Origin: CAWJLS01 sp963843755
GTDB taxonomy: Bacteria > Acidobacteriota > Thermoanaerobaculia > Multivoradales > DATKCC01
Assembly: GCA_963843755.1 (NCBI GenBank)
Contig: CAWJLS010000003.1
Span: forward strand, 232,230 to 296,229
Length of the DNA: 64,000 nt
Reading direction: 5' to 3'
Made by a program: the position numbers and the translations under genes. The notes under the pieces are model-generated. The model saw only the letters and a program-made list of their open reading frames with translations. It ran no database searches and was not told where the DNA came from. Shown piece after piece: positions 25,477 to 34,232 of this stretch. How positions within the stretch are numbered: the first letter of the stretch is position 1; the number at the start of each line of letters is the position of its first letter.

Positions 25477-26649
25477 TCAGAAGCTCGACTGCCCGAAGTT
25501 GGCGGCCAGAATCGATAGGTCGCCGCCGTCGATGATCCCGTTGCTGTTGATGTCCGCCTCCGAGCTGTAGCGCAGGTCGCCGCGGGTGGCACCGAAGTGG
25601 CGGGCCAGCTCGATCAGGTCGAGGCCGTCGACCCGTCCGGACAGATCGATGTCGCCCTGGAGGATGTCGGTGCCGGCGACGCTGAACTCGCTGACCACGG
25701 TGTCGCCGCTGTTGGCGGGGCTGGCGAGATCGCTCGAGCGCAGGCCGACCCGCACCACCCCGGAGAGCGGCGCGGCCGGGTGGTAGCGGAACTGGAGGCG
25801 CTTCTGGCTACCGTCACCGCTCAGCCCGACCGACGCGCCGTTGATCGTCAGCTCGGTGTTCGACAGGTCGATGCCGGCGCCGAAGTCCCACACTTCGACC
25901 TCGATCGTCGTCGAGGGCGAGACGTTCGGCGAGCCGTAGCGCGGGGTGACGATGCCGGAGACCGGCGGCACGCTGTCGGTCCCGGTGAGGACGTCGAAGA
26001 AGGTCCGCGCCATGACGTCGTAGCCGGCCGCATTCGGGTGGCCGACGTGGTCGTCCGCCTCCATCAGGTAGTAGTTGTCGAACAGCCCGGGAAGCTGGCT
26101 GAAGTCGTAGAAGTTGTCCACCAGGTCGCGGTTGGAGGTTCCCGCCAGGTTTCGGATGCGGCCGTTCAGGTCCCGGTTGGAGATGTTGTCCGGATCGGTG
26201 GTGGCGTTCGGGATGCGCGGAATGACCGTGGCGTGGACCACGTCGATGCCGCGGTCCTCCGCCCGCTGTGCCATCTGGTCGAGGTCGAAGATGGTCGTCT
26301 CGAGCGAGATGTTGCGGGAGATGTCGTTGCTCCCCTCCATGAGCAGCAGGACGTCTCCCCCTTCGTCGAGCACCTGGTCGATGCGCGAAAGCCCCTCCGG
26401 GGTCTTCTCGCCGCCGACGCCGCGGTTCAACACCGTTGCGTTGCGGCCGGCGCCCTGGAGCAGCTCCTCGAGCCGGGGCGGGTAGCCGGTCTCCGCGCGC
26501 TGGGGGTTGTCCCCCACGCCCGCGGTGATGCTGTCGCCGAATGCGATGTAGACGGTCTGGCCGCTCGCCGGTCGCGCCCCCGGGCCCCAGAGGGCCAGGA
26601 TGCAGGCAAGGCACACGACGGCAGCCAGGGATCGAAATGCTCCCCACAT
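25477..26649 (-). CDS. Secreted SGNH/GDSL esterase with C-terminal dockerin type I domain
   Basis: The 390 residues have a signal peptide (about 1-31). An SGNH hydrolase domain follows: FGDSITAGVGDN with the catalytic Ser, NRGVGGEKTPEG, MEGSNDISRN with the Asn, and the late DDHVGHPNAAGYD with Asp and His. A beta-rich linker follows. The protein ends with two EF-hand-like dockerin repeats (GDIDLSGRVDGLDLIELA and ADINSNGIIDGGDLSILA). The esterase part may remove acyl groups from glycan. Dockerins bind cohesins in cellulosomes; here they more likely bind calcium or another surface protein. ATG at 26649 lies 7 bases after TACGAT. Confidence 0.87.
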   Translation of the reverse strand: MWGAFRSLAAVVCLACILALWGPGARPASGQTVYIAFGDSITAGVGDNPQRAETGYPPRLEELLQGAGRNATVLNRGVGGEKTPEGLSRIDQVLDEGGDVLLLMEGSNDISRNISLETTIFDLDQMAQRAEDRGIDVVHATVIPRIPNATTDPDNISNRDLNGRIRNLAGTSNRDLVDNFYDFSQLPGLFDNYYLMEADDHVGHPNAAGYDVMARTFFDVLTGTDSVPPVSGIVTPRYGSPNVSPSTTIEVEVWDFGAGIDLSNTELTINGASVGLSGDGSQKRLQFRYHPAAPLSGVVRVGLRSSDLASPANSGDTVVSEFSVAGTDILQGDIDLSGRVDGLDLIELARHFGATRGDLRYSSEADINSNGIIDGGDLSILAANFGQSSF

Positions 26650-26655
26650 GCGGGG

Positions 26656-26662
26656 TATCGTA
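26656..26662. promoter_or_regulatory. Shared bidirectional -10 element TATCGTA between two divergent leaderless genes
   Basis: The two start codons (26649 minus, 26670 plus) are only 20 bases apart. On the plus strand TATCGT ends 8 bases before GTG 26670. On the minus strand TGTTACGAT, an extended -10, ends 7 bases before ATG 26649. The same seven bases can thus act as -10 in both directions. Confidence 0.5.
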
Positions 26663-26669
26663 ACAGGTC

Positions 26670-27671
26670 GTGAGCCCTCCGCAGAACCCTGTTCAGCCCA
26701 CCGGCGAGCCCGTGCCCGGAGCCCTCCGGGAGCCTTCCCCTCCGGACGGCACGATCGGCCTCGTCCCGGCCGCCGGCACCGCCCGGCGGCTCGGTCCCCT
26801 GCCATGCAGCAAGGAGCTCCTGCCGATCGCCGTCGACCGCCCGGAGCGCGACCAGCCCGGAGACCGGCCCGGAGACCGGCTCGGAGAACCGCCACACGAA
26901 GCCCGACGGGTCCGGGTCGTCGCCGATCCGCTGCTCAGGGCGTTCGGCCGGGCGGGCATCGAACGCGCCCTGCTGGTGATCGACCGGGACAAGATGGACA
27001 TCCCGCGTCATTTCGCCGACCGCAACGCCCGGCGCTGGCGGCCCCGCTTTGCCGCCGAAGACGCGCCGACCGGGACCGAGACGGCCGGACAGCCCGGCGA
27101 GAAAGGCGAGGCCGCGCCGGCCGGACCGGCCTTGGCGTTCGTCCCCGTCGCCGACTCGCCGAGCGTCCCCCACAGCCTCGCCGCCGCCCTGCCGTTCCTC
27201 GGCGCCTCGCCGGTCGCCCTCGGGTTTCCCGACGTCCTGTTCACGCCGGAGGACGCGTTCTCTCGCATCGAGGCCCACCGGCGCCGGAGCGGCGCGGCCG
27301 TGGTGCTCGGGCTCTTCCCGGCGCCCGATCCGACGAGCACCGACATGGTCGAGGTCGACGACCGCGGCCGGGTGCTGCGCATCGAGGTCCGCCCCCGCCG
27401 GAGCACGCTCCGGCTCAACTGGCTGATCGCGGTGTGGGACCGTCGGTTCACCGCCTGGCTCGCCGGGCGCATGGCCGCGGACGAGCCGGGCCCCCCCGCC
27501 GGCCGTGGCGAGCTCCAGCTCGGCGCCCTCCTGGCCGAGGCCCTGGCGGACGGCCTGCCGATCGAGGGCGTGCCGTTTCCCGACGGCGCGTACCTGGACA
27601 TCGGCACCCCCGCCGGCTACGCCCGGGCCCTGGCCACGGGCGGCCTGCCGCTGTCCGAACCCCCGGGCTGA
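26670..27671 (+). CDS. Sugar-phosphate nucleotidyltransferase-like protein
   Basis: The 333 residues contain a GT-A nucleotidyltransferase pattern: GLVPAAGTARRLGPLPCSKEL replaces the usual GxGTRLxPxTxxxPK signature, then VALGFPDVLF (donor-binding), VLGLFPAPDPTSTDMVEVD and the C-terminal GAYLDIGTPAGYARAL. It resembles the catalytic domain of glucose-1-phosphate thymidylyl- or uridylyltransferases. The start motif is relaxed and residues about 60-155 are enlarged by low-complexity repeats (GDRPGDRLGE, 26860-26890), so activity is uncertain. GTG at 26670. It shares its promoter with the SGNH esterase. Confidence 0.7.
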   Translation: MSPPQNPVQPTGEPVPGALREPSPPDGTIGLVPAAGTARRLGPLPCSKELLPIAVDRPERDQPGDRPGDRLGEPPHEARRVRVVADPLLRAFGRAGIERALLVIDRDKMDIPRHFADRNARRWRPRFAAEDAPTGTETAGQPGEKGEAAPAGPALAFVPVADSPSVPHSLAAALPFLGASPVALGFPDVLFTPEDAFSRIEAHRRRSGAAVVLGLFPAPDPTSTDMVEVDDRGRVLRIEVRPRRSTLRLNWLIAVWDRRFTAWLAGRMAADEPGPPAGRGELQLGALLAEALADGLPIEGVPFPDGAYLDIGTPAGYARALATGGLPLSEPPG

Positions 27672-27767
27672 GCTTCCACAAGCACGCGCACCGCCCGGAA
27701 TCCGCGGTCATGCCGTAGCACCATCACGCCGATTCATGAGCTTCGCGCCGCCGCCCCGATCTCGGGA

Positions 27768-27797
27768 TTGCGGAATAACCCTGAGATCATCTATAGT
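27768..27797 (+). promoter_or_regulatory. Sigma70-type promoter (TTGCGG, 18 bases, TATAGT)
   Basis: TTGCGG at 27768-27773 and TATAGT at 27792-27797, separated by 18 bases, in an unusually AT-rich patch. The start site would be near 27804, leaving about 84 bases of leader before the ATG at 27888. This is one of the better full promoters in the window. Confidence 0.55.
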
Positions 27798-27887
27798 TAT
27801 GGGCGCAAGATTCGGAGTCACACGAGCCCGGATCGCGCCCTACCGGGGCGGCCGGGAGAGATTGAAACACACGCGAGGTATGTCGAG

Positions 27888-29279
27888 ATGAAAAGAAGGA
27901 GCTCTCATCACCTTCTGCGGGGAGCAGTTTTCGGGGCCTGCACCCTCTCCCTGCTCGCCCTGTTCGCCGTCCCGGCTCAGGCAGGCACCGTCTACGTCCC
28001 CCTCACCGTCGACGGTGATCTTGCGGGGATCGGCCTCAGAACCGACGTCTGGATCGCCAACACGACCAACAAGGCGGTGGAGTTCACCTCCTACTTCATC
28101 CCGACCCTCCACGACGGGACGGACCGGCCGGAGGACACCCAGGCCGACTCGATCCAACTCGCGGCCCGTGGCACCTTGCGCTACCAGGGCATCGCGCCGG
28201 CGGACTCGATCGGCATCATGGAGCTCAAGCTCCCCGAGGGAGTCGTCGCGACGGCCCGCTTGGTGACCATCGATCCGCAGCTCGGTGAGTCGCTCGGCAC
28301 CGAGATCCCGGTCATTTCGGCCGAGAACCTGATCCCTGCCGGCACCACCGCTCACGTGCAGGGCTGGGAGCGCGAGGTGGGGCACCGCCTGACCGACTTC
28401 GGCGCGGTCAACCTCTCCTCGGCGACCGCCCAGTGCCAGGTCTCGGTCTACCGCGGCAACGGTCAGCAGATCTCCACGACCGCGACCTTCCCGATCCAGC
28501 CCCTGTCGAGCGTCCACTTCCCCGCGGCCCTCGGTATCCTGGGGCAGGGCGACGTGCCGATCGCCCGGGCGGCGGTGACCTGCGACCAGGATGCCTACGC
28601 CTACGCGGTGGTCAACGACATCGAGACCGGCCAGGCCATCTTCACCGGGCCGTCGGCCCGCGGTGAGGACGGGCTGGAAGGGCCGGCTCCCCCACCGGGG
28701 ACTTCCGAGTGCCCGCAGAACGCCGTCTGCTACAGCAAGGCCGGCACGTTCTTCATTCCGTCGGTGCGCGACGACTACCGCCGCGAGAACATCGCGGTGC
28801 CCGCTGGCACCTACTCCTCACTCCATTTCAGCGTCGAGGTGGTCAACGGCGGTTGGGCGCAGCCCACTTCCGGCCTCAACCTGATGTTCTGGCTGGCCCG
28901 CAACGGCCGCCACTTCAACCTGTTCGGGTTCGCCGGCTTCAAGGGCCCGAACCGCAACACCGTCCTGTTCCGCCACGGCATCGGCATGGTCGCGGGTGAC
29001 AAGCCGAAGTTCGAGAGCAACTTCGTCTCGCAGATCGGCAAGTCCTACATCTTCGACTACACCTACAACCCGGCGCAGGGGTTCCTCGATCTCAAGATTC
29101 TCGACAAGTCGGGCAACATCCTCTGGCGGGCGACCGACAAGCCGAACGTCAAGAACATCGTCATCCCCGAGGGCGAGCTGATCACCGCCGACTTCAGCAA
29201 CCGGCTCGGCGCCAACGCGGCGGAGCCGCCGAGCTACGGCTGGCAGTACCGCAACCTGCAGTTCGAGCTGTACAAGTAG
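27888..29279 (+). CDS. Secreted protein of unknown function, two beta-rich domains
   Basis: The 463 residues begin with a clear signal peptide (MKRRSSHHLLRG, hydrophobic core, VPAQAG cleavage region near residue 30). The first half (about 32-255) contains VYVPLTVDGDLAGIGLRTDVWIANTT and is rich in beta-strand patterns. A proline-rich linker (EGPAPPPGTSECP) leads to the second half (about 275-463) with FFIPSVRDDYRRENIAVPAG and FDYTYNPAQGFLDLKILDKSGN, resembling a concanavalin/laminin-G-like lectin layer. I do not recognise a named family; similar surface proteins occur in Acidobacteriota. ATG at 27888 has AGGTATGTCGAG upstream. It has its own promoter and terminator, so it is likely well expressed and monocistronic. 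Confidence 0.7.
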   Translation: MKRRSSHHLLRGAVFGACTLSLLALFAVPAQAGTVYVPLTVDGDLAGIGLRTDVWIANTTNKAVEFTSYFIPTLHDGTDRPEDTQADSIQLAARGTLRYQGIAPADSIGIMELKLPEGVVATARLVTIDPQLGESLGTEIPVISAENLIPAGTTAHVQGWEREVGHRLTDFGAVNLSSATAQCQVSVYRGNGQQISTTATFPIQPLSSVHFPAALGILGQGDVPIARAAVTCDQDAYAYAVVNDIETGQAIFTGPSARGEDGLEGPAPPPGTSECPQNAVCYSKAGTFFIPSVRDDYRRENIAVPAGTYSSLHFSVEVVNGGWAQPTSGLNLMFWLARNGRHFNLFGFAGFKGPNRNTVLFRHGIGMVAGDKPKFESNFVSQIGKSYIFDYTYNPAQGFLDLKILDKSGNILWRATDKPNVKNIVIPEGELITADFSNRLGANAAEPPSYGWQYRNLQFELYK

Positions 29280-29305
29280 GCGCGCGGTTCGCGCCCTCGG
29301 TTCCG

Positions 29306-29341
29306 ACGGGCCAGCGCTCCGGCGCTGGCCCGTTCTGTTTT
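29306..29341 (+). terminator. Strong rho-independent terminator
   Basis: ACGGGCCAGCGC pairs with GCGCTGGCCCGT around a four-base loop, followed by TCTGTTTT. It ends the secreted-protein transcript between two convergent genes and overlaps the flippase stop codon by one base. Confidence 0.8.
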
Positions 29342-30777
29342 CAGGCCTCGGCGGAGACCGGCGCGTCGGCCGCGCGGTCGGCGAGGAAGCTCTGCACCGG
29401 GCGCCAGAACCGCCAGGCCAGCAGGGCGAAGGTCGCGAGCGCGGCGACGATCGAGACCGCCAGCCGCCACCAGCTCCCCGACGGCAGCAGCAACGCGGTG
29501 CCACCCAGGAGTGGCAGGGGCACCAGGTAGATCAGCACCATGTCGCCCAGCAGGTGGAGGAAGGTGCCGCGAAAGATCCGCGCCATGCGCCACGCCATCA
29601 GCACGTTGCCCACCAGGAAGAAGTTCGCGAAGGCCATGCCCATGGCGCCGTGGTGGTAGGTCAGGTAGAGGCCGACCCCCAGCAGGGAGGCCAGATTGGT
29701 GACCATGATCACCAGCCAGAGCCGGTCCTCGTGGCGCACCTTGAGCACCTCGCCCCCCAGCTCCGAGAAGACGTCGAGGAACGGCACGAAGCACAGGATA
29801 CGCAGCAGGGGAACGGCGGCCGACCACTGGTCGCCGAGCATGACCTCGACCACCTTCTCGGCGTTGAAGAACAGGAAGTAGCCGGCGGTGACCTCGCAGG
29901 TCATGAGGAAGACCGTCGTCACCCGGAACGCGGCGCGGAAGCGCTCGCGGTCGAAGCGATACTCCACCAGCGCCGGCACCAGGGCCCTCGGGAAGACGAT
30001 CTGGCGCACCAGGAACGCGATCATGTAGGCGCGGGAGTACTGCCCCACCAGGGCGGTGTCGGCGGTGACCCCTTCGACGATGAAGACGTCGATGTAGGTG
30101 ACCAGTTGGAACGTCACCCAGATCAGGAACAGCCCCCGGCTCTGCCGCAGCAGGTCGCCGAGCAGGCTCCGATCGAACGACAGCGGGATCTTCCCCCAGG
30201 CGCGGACCCAGACCAGGGCGGCGAACAGCCCGGTGGCGAACAGGTCGCCGATGATGAAGCTCCAGACGCCGGCGCCGAGCCAGGCGAGGCCGATCGACAC
30301 GGTCGCCATCACCAGGCCGCGGGCGATCTCCGGCGCCACCAGCCGGCCGATCCGCAGCTCGCGCTCGAAGAAGGTCCGCGGCACGGCGGCCAGCCCGTCG
30401 AGCAGCACCCAGAAGGAGAACACCCGCAGCACCGTCGGCAGCCGCGGGTCGAGCCAGCCGCCCAGGGGCGCCCCGATCAGCAGGCCCAGGGTGACCAGAA
30501 CCCCGGACGAGAGGCTGAAGCCGAGGACCGTGCCGTAGGGCCGGCGCTCGTCGCGGATCAGGTGGAAGATCAGCCCGAGATCGCGCACGGCGCTGGCGAT
30601 CGTCACGATGCGCAGCGCCAGCTCGTAGAGCCCGTGGGCGTCGGGCATCAGCAGGTGGGCCAGCACCACCCGCGCACCGAAGCCGACCACCAGGCGAACC
30701 CCGAGGCTCCAGTAGCTCGCCAGGGAGGAGGCGAGAAAGCGCCGCGGGGTCGAGGACTCGATCTCGGATTCGGTCAC
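29341..30777 (-). CDS. Oligosaccharide flippase (MOP superfamily, Wzx-like)
   Basis: Multi-pass membrane protein of 478 residues with about 12-14 hydrophobic segments, beginning near residue 20 with SYWSLGVRLVVGFGARVVLAHLL. The pattern YARAYMIA-like QYSRAYMIAFLVRQIVFPRALVPAL and the polysaccharide-synthase style fold fit the Wzx/RfbX flippases that move lipid-linked repeat units to the periplasmic face. GTG at 30777 overlaps the stop of the upstream epimerase gene by four bases (GTGA). The gene ends the three-gene unit Gfo/Idh, epimerase, flippase. Confidence 0.85.
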   Translation of the reverse strand: MTESEIESSTPRRFLASSLASYWSLGVRLVVGFGARVVLAHLLMPDAHGLYELALRIVTIASAVRDLGLIFHLIRDERRPYGTVLGFSLSSGVLVTLGLLIGAPLGGWLDPRLPTVLRVFSFWVLLDGLAAVPRTFFERELRIGRLVAPEIARGLVMATVSIGLAWLGAGVWSFIIGDLFATGLFAALVWVRAWGKIPLSFDRSLLGDLLRQSRGLFLIWVTFQLVTYIDVFIVEGVTADTALVGQYSRAYMIAFLVRQIVFPRALVPALVEYRFDRERFRAAFRVTTVFLMTCEVTAGYFLFFNAEKVVEVMLGDQWSAAVPLLRILCFVPFLDVFSELGGEVLKVRHEDRLWLVIMVTNLASLLGVGLYLTYHHGAMGMAFANFFLVGNVLMAWRMARIFRGTFLHLLGDMVLIYLVPLPLLGGTALLLPSGSWWRLAVSIVAALATFALLAWRFWRPVQSFLADRAADAPVSAEA

Positions 30778-31988
30778 GGCACCAGGCCGGCCCAGCGGGC
30801 CCAGCGCTCGGTCATCTCGGCGCCGGCGGCCAGGTCCCAGGCCGGCCGGTAGCCGAGCACCTTGCGCGCCTTGTCGATCCGCACCCGGGTCCGGGCCTGG
30901 AGGAAGGTGATCTCACCGGGGCTCACAGGGTGGACCGGCAGCTCGGCGTCGTCCGCCGCGGTCCCGGCGGAGCCCGGGCGGCGGCCGCGGGAGATCCAGG
31001 CCTTGATCCGTTGCTGGGTGGGCTCCGGCAGCAGGGTGCTGGCGAGCTCCCGCAGCACCACCAGCTCCCGGGTGGCGAACAGCCGGTCGCGCAGCTCCTG
31101 GTCGCCGCGCACCGCGCCCACCAGGGTGGGCAGCGCCCACGGCCGGGCCTGCCGGTGGCGCCGCCACACGGAGCGGGCCTCCTCGGCGCTCATCGATACC
31201 GTGCGCCGGGCACCGAGCATGCGCTCGAACGCGCCGTAGAACTCCTCCCAGGTGGCCGGCTCCTCGCTCGACACCAGGAACGCCTCCCCCACCGCCGCCG
31301 GCTCGACCGCCGCCAGCAGCATGGCGCTGACCAGGTCGTCGACGTAGACGTGGTTGGCGAGGCCCCGGCCGCCGTCGACCAGGATCACCCGGCCGCTCGA
31401 AAGCGACGCGAGCACCCGCTCCGTCCAGACCCCGCCGTAGGGGCCGTAGACCGCGGTCGGCTGGAGCACCGTCGCCGGCACCTTGCCGGCCCGCGCCAGG
31501 TCGAGGGCCGTGCGCTCGGCGATCCGCTTGCTGTCGGCGTACACGTTGCCCAGGCGCCGGCGCGGCGCCACCTCGGTCAGGTCGCCGTCCGGCGTTTCGC
31601 CGTAGACCATCAGGGTCGAAAGGTGGACCACCCGGCGCGCCCCGGCCCGGCCGGCGGCCTCGAGCACGTTGCGGGTGCCCTCCCGATTGACCTTGCCCCG
31701 CAGGCGCTGGCTGCCGCTGGTGCCGTACGCGCAGTGGAAGACCACGTCGCACCCTTCGGCGGCCGCCGCCACGTCCGCCCGCTCGGTGACGTCGCCCCGG
31801 ACGACCGTCACCGGGAAGCGGGCCAGGCGGACGGCGCCGGCGACGCGGCGGGAGAGGGCGCGGACCTCGGCGCCGCACTCGAGCACCAGCCGCTCCACCA
31901 GCCGCCCGCCGATGAAGCCGCCCGCGCCGGTCACCAGGATCTTCCTCCCGGCGAGCTCCTCCGTGGCGGTCCGAAGGTCGAGGGTCAT
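30774..31988 (-). CDS. NAD-dependent epimerase/dehydratase (extended SDR)
   Basis: The 404 residues have the Rossmann motif VTGAGGFIGGRLVERL (about residues 19-34), DVVFHCAYGTSGS, the catalytic STLMVYGE region and YADSKRIAE (Tyr-x-x-x-Lys), and LQPTAVYGPYGG. They are longer than a typical sugar epimerase (about 330), with an inserted alpha-helical segment near 265-355. The product is probably a modified NDP-sugar. ATG at 31988 overlaps the oxidoreductase stop (ATGA), and its own stop overlaps the flippase start; the longer open frame upstream is not coding. Confidence 0.82.
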   Translation of the reverse strand: MTLDLRTATEELAGRKILVTGAGGFIGGRLVERLVLECGAEVRALSRRVAGAVRLARFPVTVVRGDVTERADVAAAAEGCDVVFHCAYGTSGSQRLRGKVNREGTRNVLEAAGRAGARRVVHLSTLMVYGETPDGDLTEVAPRRRLGNVYADSKRIAERTALDLARAGKVPATVLQPTAVYGPYGGVWTERVLASLSSGRVILVDGGRGLANHVYVDDLVSAMLLAAVEPAAVGEAFLVSSEEPATWEEFYGAFERMLGARRTVSMSAEEARSVWRRHRQARPWALPTLVGAVRGDQELRDRLFATRELVVLRELASTLLPEPTQQRIKAWISRGRRPGSAGTAADDAELPVHPVSPGEITFLQARTRVRIDKARKVLGYRPAWDLAAGAEMTERWARWAGLVP

Positions 31989-33082
31989 CCGTCCTCCCCG
32001 TCCGAGGTCGTGGCCGAGGGCGAGGCCGCGCTCGACGCCGGCCTCGCCTCCGGCGCCCTGACCGGCCCAGGGGCCGAACGCTCGACCCAGGGCAGCACCA
32101 GGGGCTCGCGCGCCGCGTAGCAGGCCTCGATCAGCGCCACCGGACGGCGGGCCTCGACCGCCGTGACGAACGGCTCCCGCCCCGCGGCCACCGCCGCCGC
32201 CAGGTCGTCGATCTGGCGCAGGAAGGCGCCGTTGAAGTCGAGCGCCTCCCCCGTCCGCCGGCGGGCACGGCCGACCAGGTCGACCTCCTTCCCGTCCAGC
32301 AGCAGGCGGATCGGCGGGTCCGGGTCCCAGATCCCGACCTCGAGCCGGGCCCGTGGACCGGTGAAGACGCAGGTGTTGGCGAGGTTGCGGGTACGGCTGA
32401 TCTCGACGCCGCCGGAGACGCCGGAGGAGAACGTGAGGTCGAGCTCGCAGTCTGACTCGACACCGCCCCGGGCGTCGTCCCGGTAGCGCAGCTCCGTCCA
32501 CTCGCCCAGCCAGACGAGCAGCAGGTCGAGCACGTGGACCCCGTAGTCGACCAGCACGCCGCCGCCCGCCGTCTCCTTGCGCAGCATGAAGTCGCTGGCG
32601 AACGGCCAGTTGGAGATCACGCCCAGGCGCAGCTCGAAGCGCTCCAGCGGCCCGAGCAGCCCGCTCGCCAGCAGGTCGCCGACCAGGCGGGTCGAGTCGA
32701 AGAACCGGAACTGGAGCCCGACGGTCAGGCGGGCGCCACCGGCCTCGGCCGCCTCGATCATCGCGTCGCACTCGGCCGGGGTGAGGGCCATCGGCTTCTC
32801 CACCAGCACGTGGACGCCGGCGCGGAGAAGGTCGATCGCCACCGGCGCGTGGAGGTGGTTCGGCAGGGCGACGACCGCTGCATCGGCCGTCCCCGGCACC
32901 TCCCGGTGGTCGGTCGCCGCCGCCACGCCCCAGCGTTCGCCGGCCGCCCGGGCGCGCGCGACGTCCCGCTCGACCACCAGCACGGTCTCGGCCTGCCGGC
33001 TGGCGGCGAGGACGGGCAGGTAGTGGTTGCTTGCGACGGCACCGCAGCCGACGACGGCCACGGAGAGGGTGGAATCACGCAA
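31985..33082 (-). CDS. Gfo/Idh/MocA family oxidoreductase
   Basis: NAD(P)-dependent sugar oxidoreductase of 365 residues. VAVVGCGAVASNHYLPVL (residues 8-25) is the Rossmann motif. EKPMALTPAECDAMIEAAE carries the conserved EKP lysine, and GGGVLVDYGVHVLDLLL contains the active-site Asp and His region. In glycan clusters such enzymes oxidise or reduce NDP-sugars at C3 or C4. It leads the unit with the epimerase and flippase, with TATCAT (33144-33149) as -10. The C-terminal 25 residues are Ala/Pro/Ser-rich and probably not structured. Confidence 0.88.
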   Translation of the reverse strand: MRDSTLSVAVVGCGAVASNHYLPVLAASRQAETVLVVERDVARARAAGERWGVAAATDHREVPGTADAAVVALPNHLHAPVAIDLLRAGVHVLVEKPMALTPAECDAMIEAAEAGGARLTVGLQFRFFDSTRLVGDLLASGLLGPLERFELRLGVISNWPFASDFMLRKETAGGGVLVDYGVHVLDLLLVWLGEWTELRYRDDARGGVESDCELDLTFSSGVSGGVEISRTRNLANTCVFTGPRARLEVGIWDPDPPIRLLLDGKEVDLVGRARRRTGEALDFNGAFLRQIDDLAAAVAAGREPFVTAVEARRPVALIEACYAAREPLVLPWVERSAPGPVRAPEARPASSAASPSATTSDGEDG

Positions 33083-33143
33083 CGGTGGAACGCCTCCGGT
33101 GCGGGGTAGGGAACGGGCGGAGAGGCATCACGGGTCGCGGGCG

Positions 33144-33149
33144 ATGATA
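33144..33149 (-). promoter_or_regulatory. -10 box TATCAT for the Gfo/Idh-epimerase-flippase unit
   Basis: TATCAT on the minus strand, within GCTATCATCGCC, about 60 bases before the ATG at 33082. The same 12 bases occur at 20430-20441 on the plus strand. Confidence 0.5.
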
Positions 33150-33285
33150 GCTCACGCCCCACCGTCGTCCCAACCGAGGGCGCTCCCCGGCGCGGGGCGA
33201 GCGCACGAGCCGGTCGCGCCGGCCGGCCAGGCCGCCCGGGGGTCCGCCCCCCGCCCCCGCAACCCCCGCGCCCTCCGCACCCCTA

Positions 33286-33294
33286 TGCTACGTT
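33286..33294 (+). promoter_or_regulatory. Extended -10 TGCTACGTT of the methyltransferase, near-leaderless
   Basis: TGCTACGTT ends 10 bases before the ATG at 33305. A closely similar CTATGCTAGGTT precedes the deacetylase at 35350-35361. Confidence 0.4.
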
Positions 33295-33304
33295 CTGCGC
33301 TCCG

Positions 33305-34087
33305 ATGGCCTCCCTTCTCCACCGCGCCGCCCGCAGGCTCGTGCGCCGTCCGCTGGCGCTCTACGACCGCCTCCTGGGCGGGCGCGCCTTCCCAGGGGCC
33401 GCAATCCTCGATCGCCAGGTCAACCGCCTCCAGACCTGGGCCGGCGGCGGCACGGTACCGCTGTCCAAGGAGCAATGGGAGGAGGAGTACGACGGCGGCG
33501 TCTGGGACTACCTGGCCGGCGACGAGGAGGCGGCCCGCTACCGGGCGATCCTCGAGCTGATCGACGACGCGCTCGCTCAGCCCGGCCGGCCCGCCCGGGC
33601 CGATGCGAGCGGCCCCGCGGACCGCGCCGTCCTCGACGTCGGCTGCGGCGAGGGCGTGCTGGTCGACTTCCTACGCGCGGCCGGCGGGAGGGAGCCCCTC
33701 CGCTACACCGGTCTCGACCTGTCCGAGCGGGCGATCGAGACCGCGCGGGCGGCGCGTGGAGGCGACCGGACCCGGTTCCTGATCGCCGACGCCGAGCGCT
33801 GGGCGCCCGCGCCCGCCCCGCCGGCCGATCCGGCGAGCACCCCGGAGCGCTACGACGCGATCGTGCTCAACGAGTGCCTCTACTACTTCCACGAGCCGCT
33901 GAAGACCCTCCGGCGCTACCTGGGCGCCCTCACCCCGGGCGGGGTCGTGGTCGTCTCCATGTACGAGGCACCGCGGACGATCGCCCTGGCCCGGGCTCTC
34001 GACCGCCACCTGCCGCCGCTGCGCACGGCCCGGGTGGCCGGCCCGCCCGGCGCCTGGCGGATCAGCGTGCACCGCCGCGACGCCTGA
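33305..34087 (+). CDS. Class I SAM-dependent methyltransferase
   Basis: The 260 residues show motif I as VLDVGCGEGVLVDFL (about 109-123), motif II as YTGLDLSERAIETARAA, LIADAERW and VLNECLYYFHEP. The N-terminal 45 residues are basic and hydrophobic, perhaps for membrane contact. Neighbours suggest a glycan or lipid-linked sugar substrate. ATG at 33305 lies 10 bases after an extended -10. The 145 bases after its stop hold no recognisable gene. Confidence 0.8.
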   Translation: MASLLHRAARRLVRRPLALYDRLLGGRAFPGAAILDRQVNRLQTWAGGGTVPLSKEQWEEEYDGGVWDYLAGDEEAARYRAILELIDDALAQPGRPARADASGPADRAVLDVGCGEGVLVDFLRAAGGREPLRYTGLDLSERAIETARAARGGDRTRFLIADAERWAPAPAPPADPASTPERYDAIVLNECLYYFHEPLKTLRRYLGALTPGGVVVVSMYEAPRTIALARALDRHLPPLRTARVAGPPGAWRISVHRRDA

Positions 34088-34232
34088 ACGAACGGCACCG
34101 GACGGGCACCTGGTACCACTTCGACGACCTCTACGACACGGCCGCCCGGAGCCTCCGCCTGGTCGTCCCGCCTGGTCGTCTCCACCGGCAATCGCGAGGT
34201 CGCCCGGCTCACCGGCCGGACGAACGTTCGGC

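Noticed and set aside
29306..29341. Terminator acting in both directions
   Set aside because: On the minus strand the hairpin is not followed by a T-tract, so only the plus-strand role is supported.
34088..34232. Possible C-terminal extension of the methyltransferase in another frame (HRTGTWYHFDDLYDTAAR)
   Set aside because: Looks partly protein-like but has no motif and would need a frameshift; the gene already has a normal length.
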